DNA from: Desulfobulbus sp.
GTDB lineage: Bacteria > Desulfobacterota > Desulfobulbia > Desulfobulbales > Desulfobulbaceae
NCBI GenBank assembly: GCA_031280615.1
Contig: JAITGO010000006.1
Coordinates: forward strand, 124,001 to 188,000
Length of the DNA: 64,000 nucleotides
Reading direction: 5' to 3'
The translations under genes were made by a program, and so were the position numbers. A model generated the notes under the pieces. That model saw only the letters and a program-made list of their open reading frames with translations. It had not been told where the DNA came from and searched no databases. How positions within the stretch are numbered: position 1 is the stretch's first letter; the number at the start of each line of letters is the position of its first letter. Of this stretch, positions 32,650-42,143 are shown one piece after another.

Positions 32650-34272
32650 TTATGACTTGCGCAAGATCTCTGTGAAATCATACGGATAATCCTGAATGTC
32701 AGGTTGGCGGAGGAAGTTGTGCAGCGGAGGCGGCGACGGCACGGTCCATTCCAGGGTGCATCCGCCCCAGGGGTTGGCCGGTGCCGCGATACGGGAGCGG
32801 AAGCTCAGCAGCAGGTTGACGAGCATCAGCGCAATCCCGGTGAACAGCAGGATGCCGCCGACAGTTGCCAGGGCGTTGCCCTGGGCGAATTGCGGCAGAT
32901 AGTCGTAGGAGCGCCGGGGCATGCCCATCATGCCGAGAATGAACATGGGCACATAGTGAAACAGGAAGCCCACCGTGGTCAGGGTGGCGGCGATATATGC
33001 CCGGCGGAAATTGTACATGATGCCGAACATCTTGGGCCACCAGAAATGCAGGGCCGCGAAGAAGGCGAAACCGGTGCCGCCGAACATGGTGAAATGGAAA
33101 TGAGCCACCACGAAATGGGTGTCGTGGACATGGATGTCCGGCCCGGCCGCACCCAACACCAGCCCGGTCAGTCCGCCGACTGAGAACAGATAGATGAAGA
33201 TCAGGGCGTACAGCAGCGGCGGGCTCATTTCGATCGAGGCCTTATACAGGGTGGAAACCCAGGAAAACACCTTGACCGCGGTCGGAATGGCCACCAGGAA
33301 GGTAAGCAGGGAAAAGACGAAGATCGCGGTGTCGCTCATGCCGCTGGTATACATGTGGTGCGCCCAGACCAGCGACCCGGCGATGGCGATGCCCATGGAG
33401 GAAAAGACGATCGCCTTGTAACCGAAGATGGCCTTGCGGGAAAAGGTGGGGATGATCTCCGAGACAACGCCCATGCCGGGCAGGATCATGACATAGACCG
33501 CCGGGTGGGAATACATCCAGAACAGGTGCTGGTAGAGGATGGGATCGCCGCCCCGGCCCGGATCGAACAGGCCGATATTGAGCAGCCGTTCGGCGATCAC
33601 CAACAGCAAGGTGATGGAAATGACCGGAGTGGCCAGCACCTGCACCCAGGCCGTGGCATAGAGCGACCAGGTGAAGAGCGGAATCTGCATCCAGCCCATG
33701 TTCGGGGAGCGCTTGCGATGCACGGTGGTGATGAAGTTGAGCCCGGTCAGCATCGAGGACATGCCCAGGATAAAGGCCGCGAACACCGTCATGGGCACGT
33801 TGTGCTTGGTGCCGATGCTGAAGGGCACGTAAAAGGTCCAGCCGGTATCGGGAAAGCCGCCGGCGGTGAACAGGGAGACAATCGCCAGCAGGCCGCCCAA
33901 GATGTACAAATACCACGAAAGCAGGTTGAGCCGGGGAAAGAAGACGTCGTCGGTCCCCAGCTGGATCGGCAGGAAAAAATTGCCGAAGATCGCCGGAATG
34001 CCTGGGATGACGAACAAAAAAATCATGATCACCCCATGAAGGGTGAAGGCGGAGTTGTAGACGCCGGCCGACATGATCGTCCGACCCATGGTCATCAACT
34101 CGAGCCGGAGCAGCAGCCCGATCACCAGGGCAAGGGCAAACCAGAACAAAACCGCCCACAAATACATCAGGCCCAGCCGCTTGTGGTCGTGGGTCAGCAG
34201 CCAGGCCTTGATGCCCGTCAGCCCGGCAGGCGCCGGCGTCTCGAAAAAGGAAGGTGTGGTCGCCATGGTCAC
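32650..34272 (-). CDS. coxA: Cytochrome c oxidase subunit I, A2 type
   Basis: This catalytic subunit reduces O2 and pumps protons. Of 540 residues, His79 is the low-spin haem ligand and HH305-306 plus His256 hold CuB. 'HDTHFVVAHFHFTMFGG' (His391 and His393) gives the haem ligands. The region 'FWMYSHPAVYVMILPG' has YS before HP instead of the GHPE glutamate, the signature of A2-type oxidases such as Thermus caa3. Tyr260 is the cross-linked tyrosine. The start is GTG at 34272, overlapping the SCO stop (GTGA); an ATG two codons on is an alternative. Confidence 0.96.
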   Translation of the reverse strand: MTMATTPSFFETPAPAGLTGIKAWLLTHDHKRLGLMYLWAVLFWFALALVIGLLLRLELMTMGRTIMSAGVYNSAFTLHGVIMIFLFVIPGIPAIFGNFFLPIQLGTDDVFFPRLNLLSWYLYILGGLLAIVSLFTAGGFPDTGWTFYVPFSIGTKHNVPMTVFAAFILGMSSMLTGLNFITTVHRKRSPNMGWMQIPLFTWSLYATAWVQVLATPVISITLLLVIAERLLNIGLFDPGRGGDPILYQHLFWMYSHPAVYVMILPGMGVVSEIIPTFSRKAIFGYKAIVFSSMGIAIAGSLVWAHHMYTSGMSDTAIFVFSLLTFLVAIPTAVKVFSWVSTLYKASIEMSPPLLYALIFIYLFSVGGLTGLVLGAAGPDIHVHDTHFVVAHFHFTMFGGTGFAFFAALHFWWPKMFGIMYNFRRAYIAATLTTVGFLFHYVPMFILGMMGMPRRSYDYLPQFAQGNALATVGGILLFTGIALMLVNLLLSFRSRIAAPANPWGGCTLEWTVPSPPPLHNFLRQPDIQDYPYDFTEILRKS

Positions 34273-35165
34273 GGGTCGAACTTCGGTTGATCGGTTGGTT
34301 TCCGGCGCAAAAACAGGGCCAGGCCTATTCCGCCCAGAACGAGCAACACCCCGCTGCCGATCTTCAGCACGGTCAGGACCTGCTGGGTCTGGCGGGGATT
34401 GGCGGGGAAGCAGAATTCCAGCAGGCGCCGGATGGAACTCGCCGGAGTGCCCTTGGCCGCCTCAGCCAGGGCCAGATCGACGTCACCGGAAATGAAGGAG
34501 CCGTACACGTACTTGATAATTCGCCCGTTGCGGTCGAGTGCCACCAGTGCCGAGGGATGGACAAAGGTGCCATCGTCCTTTTTCTGGAAGGCAAAGCCCA
34601 CGGCCTGGGTCAGCCGGGCAATGGCCCCGGAATCGCCGGTGAGAAACACCCAGGCGTCCTGGGGAAAATCCTTGCCCAGCAGGGCGACGTAGTTGGGCCG
34701 GACCTGGGCCGCGACCGCCGGAGTCTCCTCGGCGTCGAAGCTCAGGCTGATCGCCCGGAAACTGTCGATCCGGTGCCGGCTGCGGCGGATCGCATCGGCC
34801 AGGTTGGCCAATTCGAAGGAGCAGCCGGTGGGGCAGCGGTAGTAGACGGGCAAGAGCAGGATCGGCCGGTCGATCAGCTGGCGCAGGCTAACCCGCTCTC
34901 CCCGTTCGTTGCGGAACTCCAGGTCAAGCGGCACAGTGGCGCCGGTCTTCTCCTCCACCCAGAGGGCCGGGTTGACGGCCTTTTCCTCCGGCGACGGCTC
35001 CATTGGCTGGCTGTGGCCGTGGCCGGCATGCTCTTCGGCCGTCGGGGCGGCATCGTGATGGCTCTGGTGCCCATCCGGGCCGTGCCCCGGCGCCTGCGCC
35101 GGCCAAGCCAGCAGCAACAGAACCAGCAGCAGCGACAGCCGGCCGGTGGTCCGCCTTGAGCTCAT
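34269..35165 (-). CDS. SCO1/SenC copper chaperone
   Basis: The 298-residue protein has an N-terminal signal/anchor (residues 9-25) and a His-rich linker (residues 28-55, many H) that may bind copper. A thioredoxin-fold domain has Cys111 and Cys115 in 'YYRCPTGCSFEL' and His203 in 'GTFVHPSALVAL', the three copper ligands of SCO proteins. A C-terminal membrane helix ('VLKIGSGVLLVLGGIGLALFL') is less usual. Its role is CuA assembly in CoxB. It overlaps both neighbours by four bases. Confidence 0.92.
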   Translation of the reverse strand: MSSRRTTGRLSLLLVLLLLAWPAQAPGHGPDGHQSHHDAAPTAEEHAGHGHSQPMEPSPEEKAVNPALWVEEKTGATVPLDLEFRNERGERVSLRQLIDRPILLLPVYYRCPTGCSFELANLADAIRRSRHRIDSFRAISLSFDAEETPAVAAQVRPNYVALLGKDFPQDAWVFLTGDSGAIARLTQAVGFAFQKKDDGTFVHPSALVALDRNGRIIKYVYGSFISGDVDLALAEAAKGTPASSIRRLLEFCFPANPRQTQQVLTVLKIGSGVLLVLGGIGLALFLRRKPTDQPKFDP

Positions 35166-35704
35166 TTCTTGGCGCCGCTGTCCAGGTTGACGGTCACGGT
35201 GGTGGCGAACTGATGTTTGAGCTTGAAGGAATCGCGGTCAGGACCATAGGCGAGCATGACCTTGGTGTCGGCCTTGGGATCGATGACCCCGTCGTTGGGA
35301 TCGCCGCTCTTCAGCGGGATGGAGAATTCCAAGGTGGTGGTATTGCCGGTTTCGCTGCCGCCGATCACGGTGACGTTGTCGGTGCCGCCCCGGCTGACAT
35401 CCTGGCCGTGCATGGTGGGTTGGGTGCCGACATCGTCTGAAATCTCCACCTTGCCATCCTTGACATAACCGATGACGATGTTGGCGTCCTTCATGGTGTC
35501 GGTGGGATTGAAGCCGACCGCCACCCAGCCGGTGGTGGGAGCGGAAAGCTTGACGGCAAGGTTGTCGCCGGCAACGCTCCAGGCAAAGCTCATTTGGCCG
35601 GCGGTCAGCGAATGCTGATATTCGACGGCATGGAGATTGCCCGCAAGCAGCAGGGACAGGCTGGCGGCGCCCAGCAGGGCGAATGCGGATTTGGTCAAGG
35701 ACAT
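35162..35704 (-). CDS. Exported DOMON-domain protein
   Basis: The 180-residue protein has a clear signal peptide (to about residue 26, 'LLLAGNLHAVEYQH'), then a single DOMON beta-sandwich: 'MSFAWSVAGDNLAVKLSAPTTGWVAVGFNPTDTMKDANIVIGYV' and 'LEFSIPLKSGD'. DOMON domains bind haem b or sugars. A Met in 'TDTMKDA' and a late 'LKHQFATTVTV' His could be axial ligands, as in cytochrome-type DOMONs. AAAGGAGGT precedes ATG at 35704; an upstream in-frame start is not supported. Being inside the cox operon, it may deliver electrons to the oxidase. Confidence 0.85.
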   Translation of the reverse strand: MSLTKSAFALLGAASLSLLLAGNLHAVEYQHSLTAGQMSFAWSVAGDNLAVKLSAPTTGWVAVGFNPTDTMKDANIVIGYVKDGKVEISDDVGTQPTMHGQDVSRGGTDNVTVIGGSETGNTTTLEFSIPLKSGDPNDGVIDPKADTKVMLAYGPDRDSFKLKHQFATTVTVNLDSGAKK

Positions 35705-35833
35705 GGGATACCTCCTTTCAGTTTGAGGGATAAAGGATATCGACACCACCAGGTTTACTCATTGTTCCCGGCGCCGCTTGGGTCCGCGGACAGGATCTGA
35801 TGCACAAACCGCGGACCACGGGCCGCCCCGGAT

Positions 35834-36259
35834 TCAGCCTCCGTAGACCAGTTCGCCGCCGGAAAACCCGAGCCCGACGGCGCAGGCCAGGCAACCGCAG
35901 TAGATGAGAAAGAGCTTCTTTGCCTCTGCGTTCTGGGTATTGAGCCGGACGGAATAGGCCAGCAAGCCGGTCAGCGCCACTGCCAGCACCATCTTGACCA
36001 CGATCAGCGGACGGAACTGGCCGCCGTAGAGGTGCTGCCAGTCGAGCAGGCCGGCGACAATGGTCGGCACGATGAAAATCAGCGCCAGCACCGAACAGTG
36101 CAGGCAGGTTTTCTGAAAAGCGGTTTTTTGGGCGTACCAGTACAGGAAGCCGAAGAAAAAGCAGCCCATCACCATTCCCATGGGGATGTGGGTCAGGGCG
36201 GGGTGGAGGGGATGTTGAAACCCGATTTTAACCAGGAATGCGTACAATGACTCGATCAT
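35834..36259 (-). CDS. DUF2231-like membrane protein, first gene of the cox operon
   Basis: The 141-residue protein has four hydrophobic helices. 'FQHPLHPALTHIPMGMVMGCFFFGFLYW' carries the HPxHPxxxHxP signature of DUF2231, whose histidines may bind haem. The second helix has 'CLHCSVLALIFIVPTIVAGLLDWQ', and the C-terminal helix has CGCLAC. It is read in the same direction as the oxidase genes, 129 bases before the DOMON gene, with GAGGTGAGCT before ATG. Role unknown; a quinol- or haem-linked electron carrier is a reasonable guess. Confidence 0.8.
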   Translation of the reverse strand: MIESLYAFLVKIGFQHPLHPALTHIPMGMVMGCFFFGFLYWYAQKTAFQKTCLHCSVLALIFIVPTIVAGLLDWQHLYGGQFRPLIVVKMVLAVALTGLLAYSVRLNTQNAEAKKLFLIYCGCLACAVGLGFSGGELVYGG

Positions 36260-36292
36260 AGCTCACCTCGTTTGCTCAGGAATAATGTGTGG

Positions 36293-36319
36293 GCCGATGG
36301 CCTTGCGGGCGCCATCGGC
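36293..36319. promoter_or_regulatory. Inverted repeat in the cox operon leader
   Basis: Perfect nine-base arms GCCGATGGC (36293-36301) and GCCATCGGC (36311-36319) enclose nine bases. It lies 34-60 bases before the first ATG of the operon. It could be an operator or a leader hairpin, and there is no T tract that would make it a terminator. Confidence 0.4.
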
Positions 36320-36587
36320 GGCAAACAACACGATGCGCCACTTTTCCGCTAGGCCGGGAAGAAGGCGCGTAATTCGATCTGCAAGAAAACGTATCCGCCG
36401 GCAATAGGCTGTTGACCAACCCTGCCGCTCGCAGCCGCGTTTCTTGCTTTAAAGCATAAGGTTTGTTGATTGATTCCGCCTGGTTTTCCTTATGTTGAAC
36501 CCAAAAAAATTGCGAGGGAAAACGTATCGTATGGCATAAAAAGACGCAAAAACTCCCCTTGTTTTTCGGTTGGCGACCCGTAAAATC

Positions 36588-36629
36588 GGTTCAGGGTTCA
36601 GGGTTCAGGGTTCAGGGTTCAGGGTTCAG
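36588..36629. repeat. Six tandem copies of GGTTCAG
   Basis: Six perfect copies of a seven-base unit occupy 36588-36629 in non-coding DNA, followed by GGCATGG. The array ends 79 bases before the stop codon of the downstream regulator gene. Perfect heptamer arrays arise by slippage and could vary in copy number between strains. Confidence 0.95.
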
Positions 36630-36707
36630 GGCATGGAGTTTCATCCGCGCAGGCGCCGCTCACATGGCCGGTGGGCCGGTGCGGCGTCCGCCTCTTTCAA
36701 TAATGCC

Positions 36708-38090
36708 TCAAACCCGGATGCCATGCTTCTCGATCCGGTAGATCAGGGTGGGCCGGGAAATGCCGAGCAGCTTGGCGGCCTGGGTTTTGTTGGCGCCGCT
36801 CATTGCCAGCGCCTGGACGATCAAATCCTTGATCACCTCGTCAAGTTGAATTCCTTCGGGCGGCAGGCGCAGGTCCGGCACCTTGGGTGGCTGCCCCGCT
36901 TGGCCGCCGTGATACGGAAAGGCCAGAAAGGCCAGGTGGGCCGCCTCGATCTGTTCGCCGTCCTCCATCAACACCACCCGTTCCACGGCATTTTTCAACT
37001 CCCGGATGTTGCCCCGCCAGGGATACTGCACTAGCATTTTCCTGGCTTCCGGCGAGATCCCCCTGAAATTCTTGATGAATTTTTCATTGAACCGGTTCAT
37101 GAACAACTCGGTGAGCGGCACGATATCGGCCTTGCGCTCCACCAGCGGCGGCACATACACCCTGGCCACGTTCAGGCGGTAATACAAATCCTCGCGGAAG
37201 GTGCCCTCCTGGACCTGAGTCGCCAGGCTCTTGTTGGTGGCGGCGATCACCCGCACATCGACCTTTTTCTTCCGGGTGCCGCCCACCGGATAAAACTCCC
37301 GCTCCTCGAGAAAGCGAAGCAGGTTCACCTGGGCCGCCGGGTGCAGCTCGCTGACTTCGTCGAGCAGCAGAGTGCCGCTGTCGGCCATCTCGATCTTGCC
37401 TTTCTTGCCCTCCTGCAGGCCGCCGGTGAAGGCGCCCTTTTCGTAGCCGAACAACTCGCTTTCCAGCAGTTCCTTGCTGATGGCGCCGCAGTTGATGCCG
37501 ACAAAGGGCTTGTCGTAGCGGCTGCTGCGGTGGTGGATCATCCGGGCGACCACTTCTTTACCCACCCCGCTGCCTCCCTCGATCAGCACCGTGGTGTCAT
37601 AGCTGCGGGCCACCTTGTCGGCGAACTCGAACACCGCCTTGATGCCCTCGCTCTCGCTGACCACGTGCTCCAGCTTGAATGCCTTGAGATAAACCCGCCG
37701 CAGCTCCTGCACCTCCTTTTTCAGGCGCAGGTTTTCCAGGGCCTTTTCGATCACCAGCTCGAACATCTCGATTTCCAGCGGCTTGACTAGGTAATCGCTG
37801 GCGCCCTCCTTCATCGAGTGGATCACGGTTTTGACGTCCTCGTAGGCGGTCATCATGATGATCGGGGTATCGGCCCCCAACTTCTTGATCTGGTGCAGGG
37901 TTTCGATGCCGTCGATGCCCGGCAGACGGATGTCCAGCAGAATCAGGTCGATCGCGGTCTTCTGCAGCACCCGCAGGGCTTCTTCGCCGCTGCCGGCAAT
38001 CATGGGATCGTATTTCTCGGATAAAATGGCGAGCAGCGAGTTCTGGAGCAGGCGATCGTCGTCGACGATCAGGATCTTGTATCGGTGCAT
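36708..38090 (-). CDS. NtrC-family sigma-54 response regulator
   Basis: The 460-residue protein has a receiver (residues 4-118, phospho-acceptor Asp53, Lys104) and a AAA+ domain with Walker A 'EGGSGVGKE' (171-179). The sigma-54 contact GAFTG is at 219-223 and 'GTLLLDEVSEL' is Walker B. A Fis-type helix-turn-helix closes the protein ('NKTQAAKLLGISRPTLIYRIEKHGI'). It activates sigma-54 promoters when phosphorylated by its partner kinase, whose gene overlaps it by 22 bases. Targets are unknown; the divergent catalase and the cox operon are candidates by proximity only. Confidence 0.95.
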   Translation of the reverse strand: MHRYKILIVDDDRLLQNSLLAILSEKYDPMIAGSGEEALRVLQKTAIDLILLDIRLPGIDGIETLHQIKKLGADTPIIMMTAYEDVKTVIHSMKEGASDYLVKPLEIEMFELVIEKALENLRLKKEVQELRRVYLKAFKLEHVVSESEGIKAVFEFADKVARSYDTTVLIEGGSGVGKEVVARMIHHRSSRYDKPFVGINCGAISKELLESELFGYEKGAFTGGLQEGKKGKIEMADSGTLLLDEVSELHPAAQVNLLRFLEEREFYPVGGTRKKKVDVRVIAATNKSLATQVQEGTFREDLYYRLNVARVYVPPLVERKADIVPLTELFMNRFNEKFIKNFRGISPEARKMLVQYPWRGNIRELKNAVERVVLMEDGEQIEAAHLAFLAFPYHGGQAGQPPKVPDLRLPPEGIQLDEVIKDLIVQALAMSGANKTQAAKLLGISRPTLIYRIEKHGIRV

Positions 38091-40225
38091 CGCGGGCCCT
38101 CACTGAAATGGACCGGAAATTTCAGGGTAAAGGCCGTGCCCCGGTTTTTGTCGCTGGCCACGTCCACCGAGACCTGGTGCTGTTCCAGGATTTTGTGGAC
38201 AATGGCCAGGCCCAGGCCGGTTCCTTCCGGTTTGGTGGTGAAGAAGGGGTTGAAAATGCGGGAAAGATTGTCGCGGGAGATGCCGCTGCCCTGGTCCGAT
38301 ATCTGCAAAACCACCTGGTCGCCGCGCCGTCTGCCGCTCCGTTCTACTCGGCAGCGCACCCCGATGGTGCCGCCTTCGGGCATGGCTTCCATGGCGTTGA
38401 GCAACAGATTGACCAGCACCTGCTGAATCTGGTGGACGTCCATGATCACCGGCGGCAGGTTGTCCGGCAGCACGCAGCGGACCTCGACCCCCTTTTCCCT
38501 GAACTGGGAATCCATCAAGCCGATCGATCCTTGCACCACCCGGGCCAGGGAGTCGCTTTTCAGGGCCGGAAGCGAAGGCTTGGCAAAATCGAGCATGCCC
38601 TTGACCAGGGTCCTGATCCGGTCGATCCCCTCCTGGGTGTCGGCCAACAGGTTGCCGGCATCATGGGCCAGCGCGTTCTTCTTGGCCAGCAGTTGGACAT
38701 TGAAATTGATGCTGCTGAGCGGGTTACGGATTTCGTGGGCAATGCCCGCCGACAGTTGCCCCAGTGAGGTCAGCCGGTCGATGCGCCTGATCAGTTCTTC
38801 GGTCCGCTTTTCCTCGGTCAAATCGCGGATGATGAACATGGCCCCGATCAGGTTGCCCTGGTGATTGCGCAGTAGGGAGGAGGTGATCCCCAGGGCGGTG
38901 TCGGTACCGTCCTTGTGCGGGAGTTGGATTTCCTTGTTGTCGACCACCGCGTGCCGATCGATGGCTAAATCGACCAGTTGGACGATATCGTCGGAAAATA
39001 CCGCCTCGACCTTGGCCCCCAGCACGTACCTGCGCTTGAAGCGGAACAGCTCCTCGGTTTTGCGGTTCACCGAGGTGATCTCCTTTTTCAGGTTGATGGT
39101 CACCATGCTGGCCGGGGAGCTTTCCAGGATGTTTTCCCGGAAGTTGCGTTCGGTCATCACCTGGTCGTAGAGCCGCGCGTTTTTGATCAGGCTGGCGCAA
39201 TGGCCGGCAAAAATGAGCAGCAGCTTGAGGTCGTCCTCGGAAAAGGCCGCCCGGTCGGGGCTGGCGACGTGCAACACCCCGATCACCCGTTTGTCGCCGA
39301 TCAACGGCACGGAAAGCTGGGAAACAATGCCCGGAATGATTTCCAGGTAGCGGGGCTCGGTGCGGACATCGTCGGTCAGCACCGCAGTCCCGGTCTTGGC
39401 CACCCAACCCACCAGGCCGGCCCCGAGCTTGAGCCGCAAGTCGTAGGCGCTCTTCTCCCCTCCCCTGGCCGCAACCACACTGAGTTCGCGGCCTTCGTCG
39501 TCGAGCATGAAGAGTAGACAACAGGAGGCCCTGGTGATTTTGGTGGCACTGACGCTGATCACCTGGAACAGTTTCTCCAGATTGAAGGCGGCACTCGCCT
39601 TCTTGCCGATTTCCTGCAAGGTGAGCAATTGCTTGATCTTTTTTTTATTCTGTTCCTGCAACCGGGCATTTTCGATGACAATGCTGGCCTGGTTGGCAAA
39701 GGTCGAAAAGGCGGCCACATCCTTCCTGGTCATCACCAGCCTGTTGTCGCCCCGGTCGGCGGTGATCAGGCCGATCACGTCCTTCTTGATTTTCAGCGGC
39801 GCAGCCACGGTGGATACCCGCCGCATGATCTGGCTGACCTTGAGGTCGACCTCGCTCATCCGGGCATCGTCTTGATAATCCTTGACATAGATGGTCTTGC
39901 CCAGGCGGGCCACCTTGGTTTCGACGCAATCGTGGCTGAGGAGCCGGTAGGGAAAGCGCAGGGCCCGTTCCGAGTCGTCCGGGCTGAAGCCGTGGATGTA
40001 GCGGCACTCGAGCAGTTGCCGGTCGCGGTCGGTCAAGAAAATAGCCAGGCGCGTGAAATCGAACACATGCGATATTTCCTTGACGATCGCGGTGAGGATG
40101 GTGTCAAGCGAGATCGGCCGTGTCAGCAGGCTGGAAATCTTGTGGATGGAGGCCAGGAGCTTATCCTTGGTTTCCAGCTCATCCAGGTATCCGGGCGCCG
40201 TGCAGCCGGTCGGTTCCTTGGGCAT
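38069..40225 (-). CDS. GAF-GAF-PAS sensor histidine kinase
   Basis: The 718-residue soluble kinase has two GAF domains (about 20-190 and 205-350) and a PAS domain (about 365-480). A HisKA domain has His497 in 'GQLSAGIAHEIRNPLSSI', and the HATPase has 'NLLLNAMEAMPEGG', '[33 protein letters not shown]'. No membrane helix is seen, so the signal is cytoplasmic. It is the NtrB-like partner of the overlapping sigma-54 regulator. AAAGG precedes ATG. Confidence 0.93.
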   Translation of the reverse strand: MPKEPTGCTAPGYLDELETKDKLLASIHKISSLLTRPISLDTILTAIVKEISHVFDFTRLAIFLTDRDRQLLECRYIHGFSPDDSERALRFPYRLLSHDCVETKVARLGKTIYVKDYQDDARMSEVDLKVSQIMRRVSTVAAPLKIKKDVIGLITADRGDNRLVMTRKDVAAFSTFANQASIVIENARLQEQNKKKIKQLLTLQEIGKKASAAFNLEKLFQVISVSATKITRASCCLLFMLDDEGRELSVVAARGGEKSAYDLRLKLGAGLVGWVAKTGTAVLTDDVRTEPRYLEIIPGIVSQLSVPLIGDKRVIGVLHVASPDRAAFSEDDLKLLLIFAGHCASLIKNARLYDQVMTERNFRENILESSPASMVTINLKKEITSVNRKTEELFRFKRRYVLGAKVEAVFSDDIVQLVDLAIDRHAVVDNKEIQLPHKDGTDTALGITSSLLRNHQGNLIGAMFIIRDLTEEKRTEELIRRIDRLTSLGQLSAGIAHEIRNPLSSINFNVQLLAKKNALAHDAGNLLADTQEGIDRIRTLVKGMLDFAKPSLPALKSDSLARVVQGSIGLMDSQFREKGVEVRCVLPDNLPPVIMDVHQIQQVLVNLLLNAMEAMPEGGTIGVRCRVERSGRRRGDQVVLQISDQGSGISRDNLSRIFNPFFTTKPEGTGLGLAIVHKILEQHQVSVDVASDKNRGTAFTLKFPVHFSEGPRCTDTRS

Positions 40226-40641
40226 ATGTTTTTCCTTTGTTGGCTTGCCGTTACCTCATGGATTCCCTGCCGCTCAAGGCGGGACACTCTTTTTCCTTTC
40301 CCATGGATCGCCCGGAAAAATCAAATAAAAAAAGGCGGGTTGCGCAAAGAATGATTCGTTCTCCCCTATCGTCCATTCCCGGCCCGTTCCCTGATCGGAG
40401 AGCCAGCACGCTTCTGTGGGGCGAAGATAGCCAAGGACTGCCTCAAAACAGTTAGATTTTCAATACATAAAAATAAGTAGAAAATTTTACTTAATTTGCT
40501 ATTCTGATTGCAAGTCCGATTTTAAGATATTTTCCTATTTAGACTTGACAGGCATTATTGTTTTCGGTAGATTGGTCAACGTAGCCATGGAATCCGCTCC
40601 ATGGAAAAGCTCGCCAATAATCACAACGTAGGAGGAACAGG
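40226..40641. other. Divergent gap between kinase and catalase
   Basis: This 416-base region lies between divergent genes. The 200 bases next to katA are AT-rich and contain its promoter (40545-40573). The kinase side shows no clear promoter. No gene or RNA is recognised, and I see no PerR-type palindrome. Confidence 0.55.
40545..40573 (+). promoter_or_regulatory. Catalase promoter
   Basis: TTGACA (40545-40550) is followed by a 17-base spacer and TAGATT (40568-40573), a good sigma-70 match. Transcription would begin near 40580, about 60 bases before the catalase ATG. The -35 hexamer is a perfect consensus, so the gene may not need an activator. Confidence 0.65.
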
Positions 40642-42105
40642 ATGGACAACAGCAAAAAAAAGCTGACCACCAACGCGGGCGCTCCGGTTCCCGACAACCA
40701 GAATGTCATGACCGCCGGGCCGCGCGGGCCGCAACTGCTGCAAGATGTGTGGTTCCTTGAAAAACTGGCTCATTTCGACCGCGAGGTCATTCCCGAGCGC
40801 CGCATGCACGCCAAAGGTTCGGGGGCGTACGGCACCTTCACCGTCACCCATGACATCAGCTCCTACACCCGGGCCAAAATCTTCTCCCAGATCGGCAAGA
40901 AAACCGAATTGTTCGTCCGCTTCTCCACCGTGGCCGGCGAACGCGGTGCCGCCGACGCCGAGCGGGATATCCGCGGTTTTGCCATTAAATTCTACACCGA
41001 GGAAGGCAACTGGGATCTGGTCGGCAACAACACCCCAGTGTTTTTCCTCCGTGACCCGCTCAAGTTCCCGGATCTCAACCACGCGGTCAAGCGCGACCCG
41101 CGCACCAACCTGCGCAGCGCCAGGAACAACTGGGATTTCTGGTCCTCCCTGCCCGAGGCCCTGCACCAAGTGACCGTGGTGATGAGCGACCGCGGCATTC
41201 CGGCCACCTACCGACACATGCACGGTTTCGGCAGCCATACCTTCAGCTTCATCAATGCCAAAAACGAGCGGTACTGGTGCAAGTTCCACCTCAAATCGCA
41301 GCAGGGCATCAAGAACCTGACCGACGCCGAAGCCGAGGCCTTGGTCGGCCAGGACCGCGAAAGCCATCAACGCGATCTTTACGATGCGATCGAACGCAAG
41401 GAATTTCCCCGCTGGACCTTATATGTCCAGGTCATGACCGAGGATCAGGCCGCCAAGCTGCCCTATCACCCCTTTGACCTGACCAAGGTCTGGCTCCACG
41501 GCGACGCGCCCCTAGTCGAGGTAGGGGTGCTTGAACTCAACCGCAATCCGGAGAACTACTTCGGCGAAGTCGAACAGTCGGCCTTCAATCCGGCCAACGT
41601 GGTCCCGGGCATCAGCTTTTCGCCGGACAAGATGCTCCAGGGCCGCCTCTTTTCCTACGGCGATGCCCAGCGCTACCGCTTGGGCGTCAACCACCACCTC
41701 ATTCCGGTCAACAAAGCCCGTTGCCCCTTCCACAGCTATCACCGCGACGGCCAGATGCGGGTGGACGGCAATTACGGTTCAACCCTTGGTTATGAACCCA
41801 ACAGCTATGGCGAGTGGCAGGAACAGCCCGATTTTTCCGAGCCGCCGCTCAGCCTCAGCGGTGCCGCCGCCCATTGGAACGCCCGCGAGGACGACAACGA
41901 CTACTTCACCCAGCCGGGCAAGCTCTTCCGGCTGATGACCAAGGACCAACAAGAGGCCCTGTTCGGCAACACCGCGCGGGCCTTGGGCGATGCGCCCAGG
42001 GAAATCAAGATCCGCCATATCGGCAACTGCTTCAAGGCCGATCCCGAGTACGGCAAGGGCGTGGCCGCGGCGGTGGGCATCCCCATGAGCGAGGTGCCGG
42101 TGTAA
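40642..42105 (+). CDS. katA: Monofunctional haem catalase
   Basis: Catalase dismutates H2O2. The 487-residue length is that of small-subunit catalases. Active-site segments are '[15 protein letters not shown]' (distal His), '[21 protein letters not shown]' (distal Asn) and '[14 protein letters not shown]' (proximal Tyr haem ligand). A Met stands where most catalases have Val before HAKG. AGGAGG precedes ATG, a good promoter lies upstream and a strong terminator follows, so it is transcribed alone. Confidence 0.96.
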   Translation: MDNSKKKLTTNAGAPVPDNQNVMTAGPRGPQLLQDVWFLEKLAHFDREVIPERRMHAKGSGAYGTFTVTHDISSYTRAKIFSQIGKKTELFVRFSTVAGERGAADAERDIRGFAIKFYTEEGNWDLVGNNTPVFFLRDPLKFPDLNHAVKRDPRTNLRSARNNWDFWSSLPEALHQVTVVMSDRGIPATYRHMHGFGSHTFSFINAKNERYWCKFHLKSQQGIKNLTDAEAEALVGQDRESHQRDLYDAIERKEFPRWTLYVQVMTEDQAAKLPYHPFDLTKVWLHGDAPLVEVGVLELNRNPENYFGEVEQSAFNPANVVPGISFSPDKMLQGRLFSYGDAQRYRLGVNHHLIPVNKARCPFHSYHRDGQMRVDGNYGSTLGYEPNSYGEWQEQPDFSEPPLSLSGAAAHWNAREDDNDYFTQPGKLFRLMTKDQQEALFGNTARALGDAPREIKIRHIGNCFKADPEYGKGVAAAVGIPMSEVPV

Positions 42106-42143
42106 CCTGCGGCCTGGCCGGCAACGGCGATCGAGCAGGCAAC

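Larger units (their letters stand above)
36260..36707. other. Gap between cox operon and NtrC-type regulator
   Basis: This 448-base region lies between the cox operon start and the end of the regulator gene. It contains the cox leader with a hairpin (36293-36319), an AT-rich stretch (36440-36560) likely to hold the promoter, and a heptamer array (36588-36629). No gene is recognised. TGGCATAAAAAGACGC near 36531 resembles a sigma-54 site but its spacing is one base too long. Confidence 0.6.

Noticed and set aside
36531-36548. Sigma-54-like site TGGCATAAAAAGACGC
   Set aside because: GG and GC are separated by 11 bases instead of 10, and the orientation does not point to a gene start.
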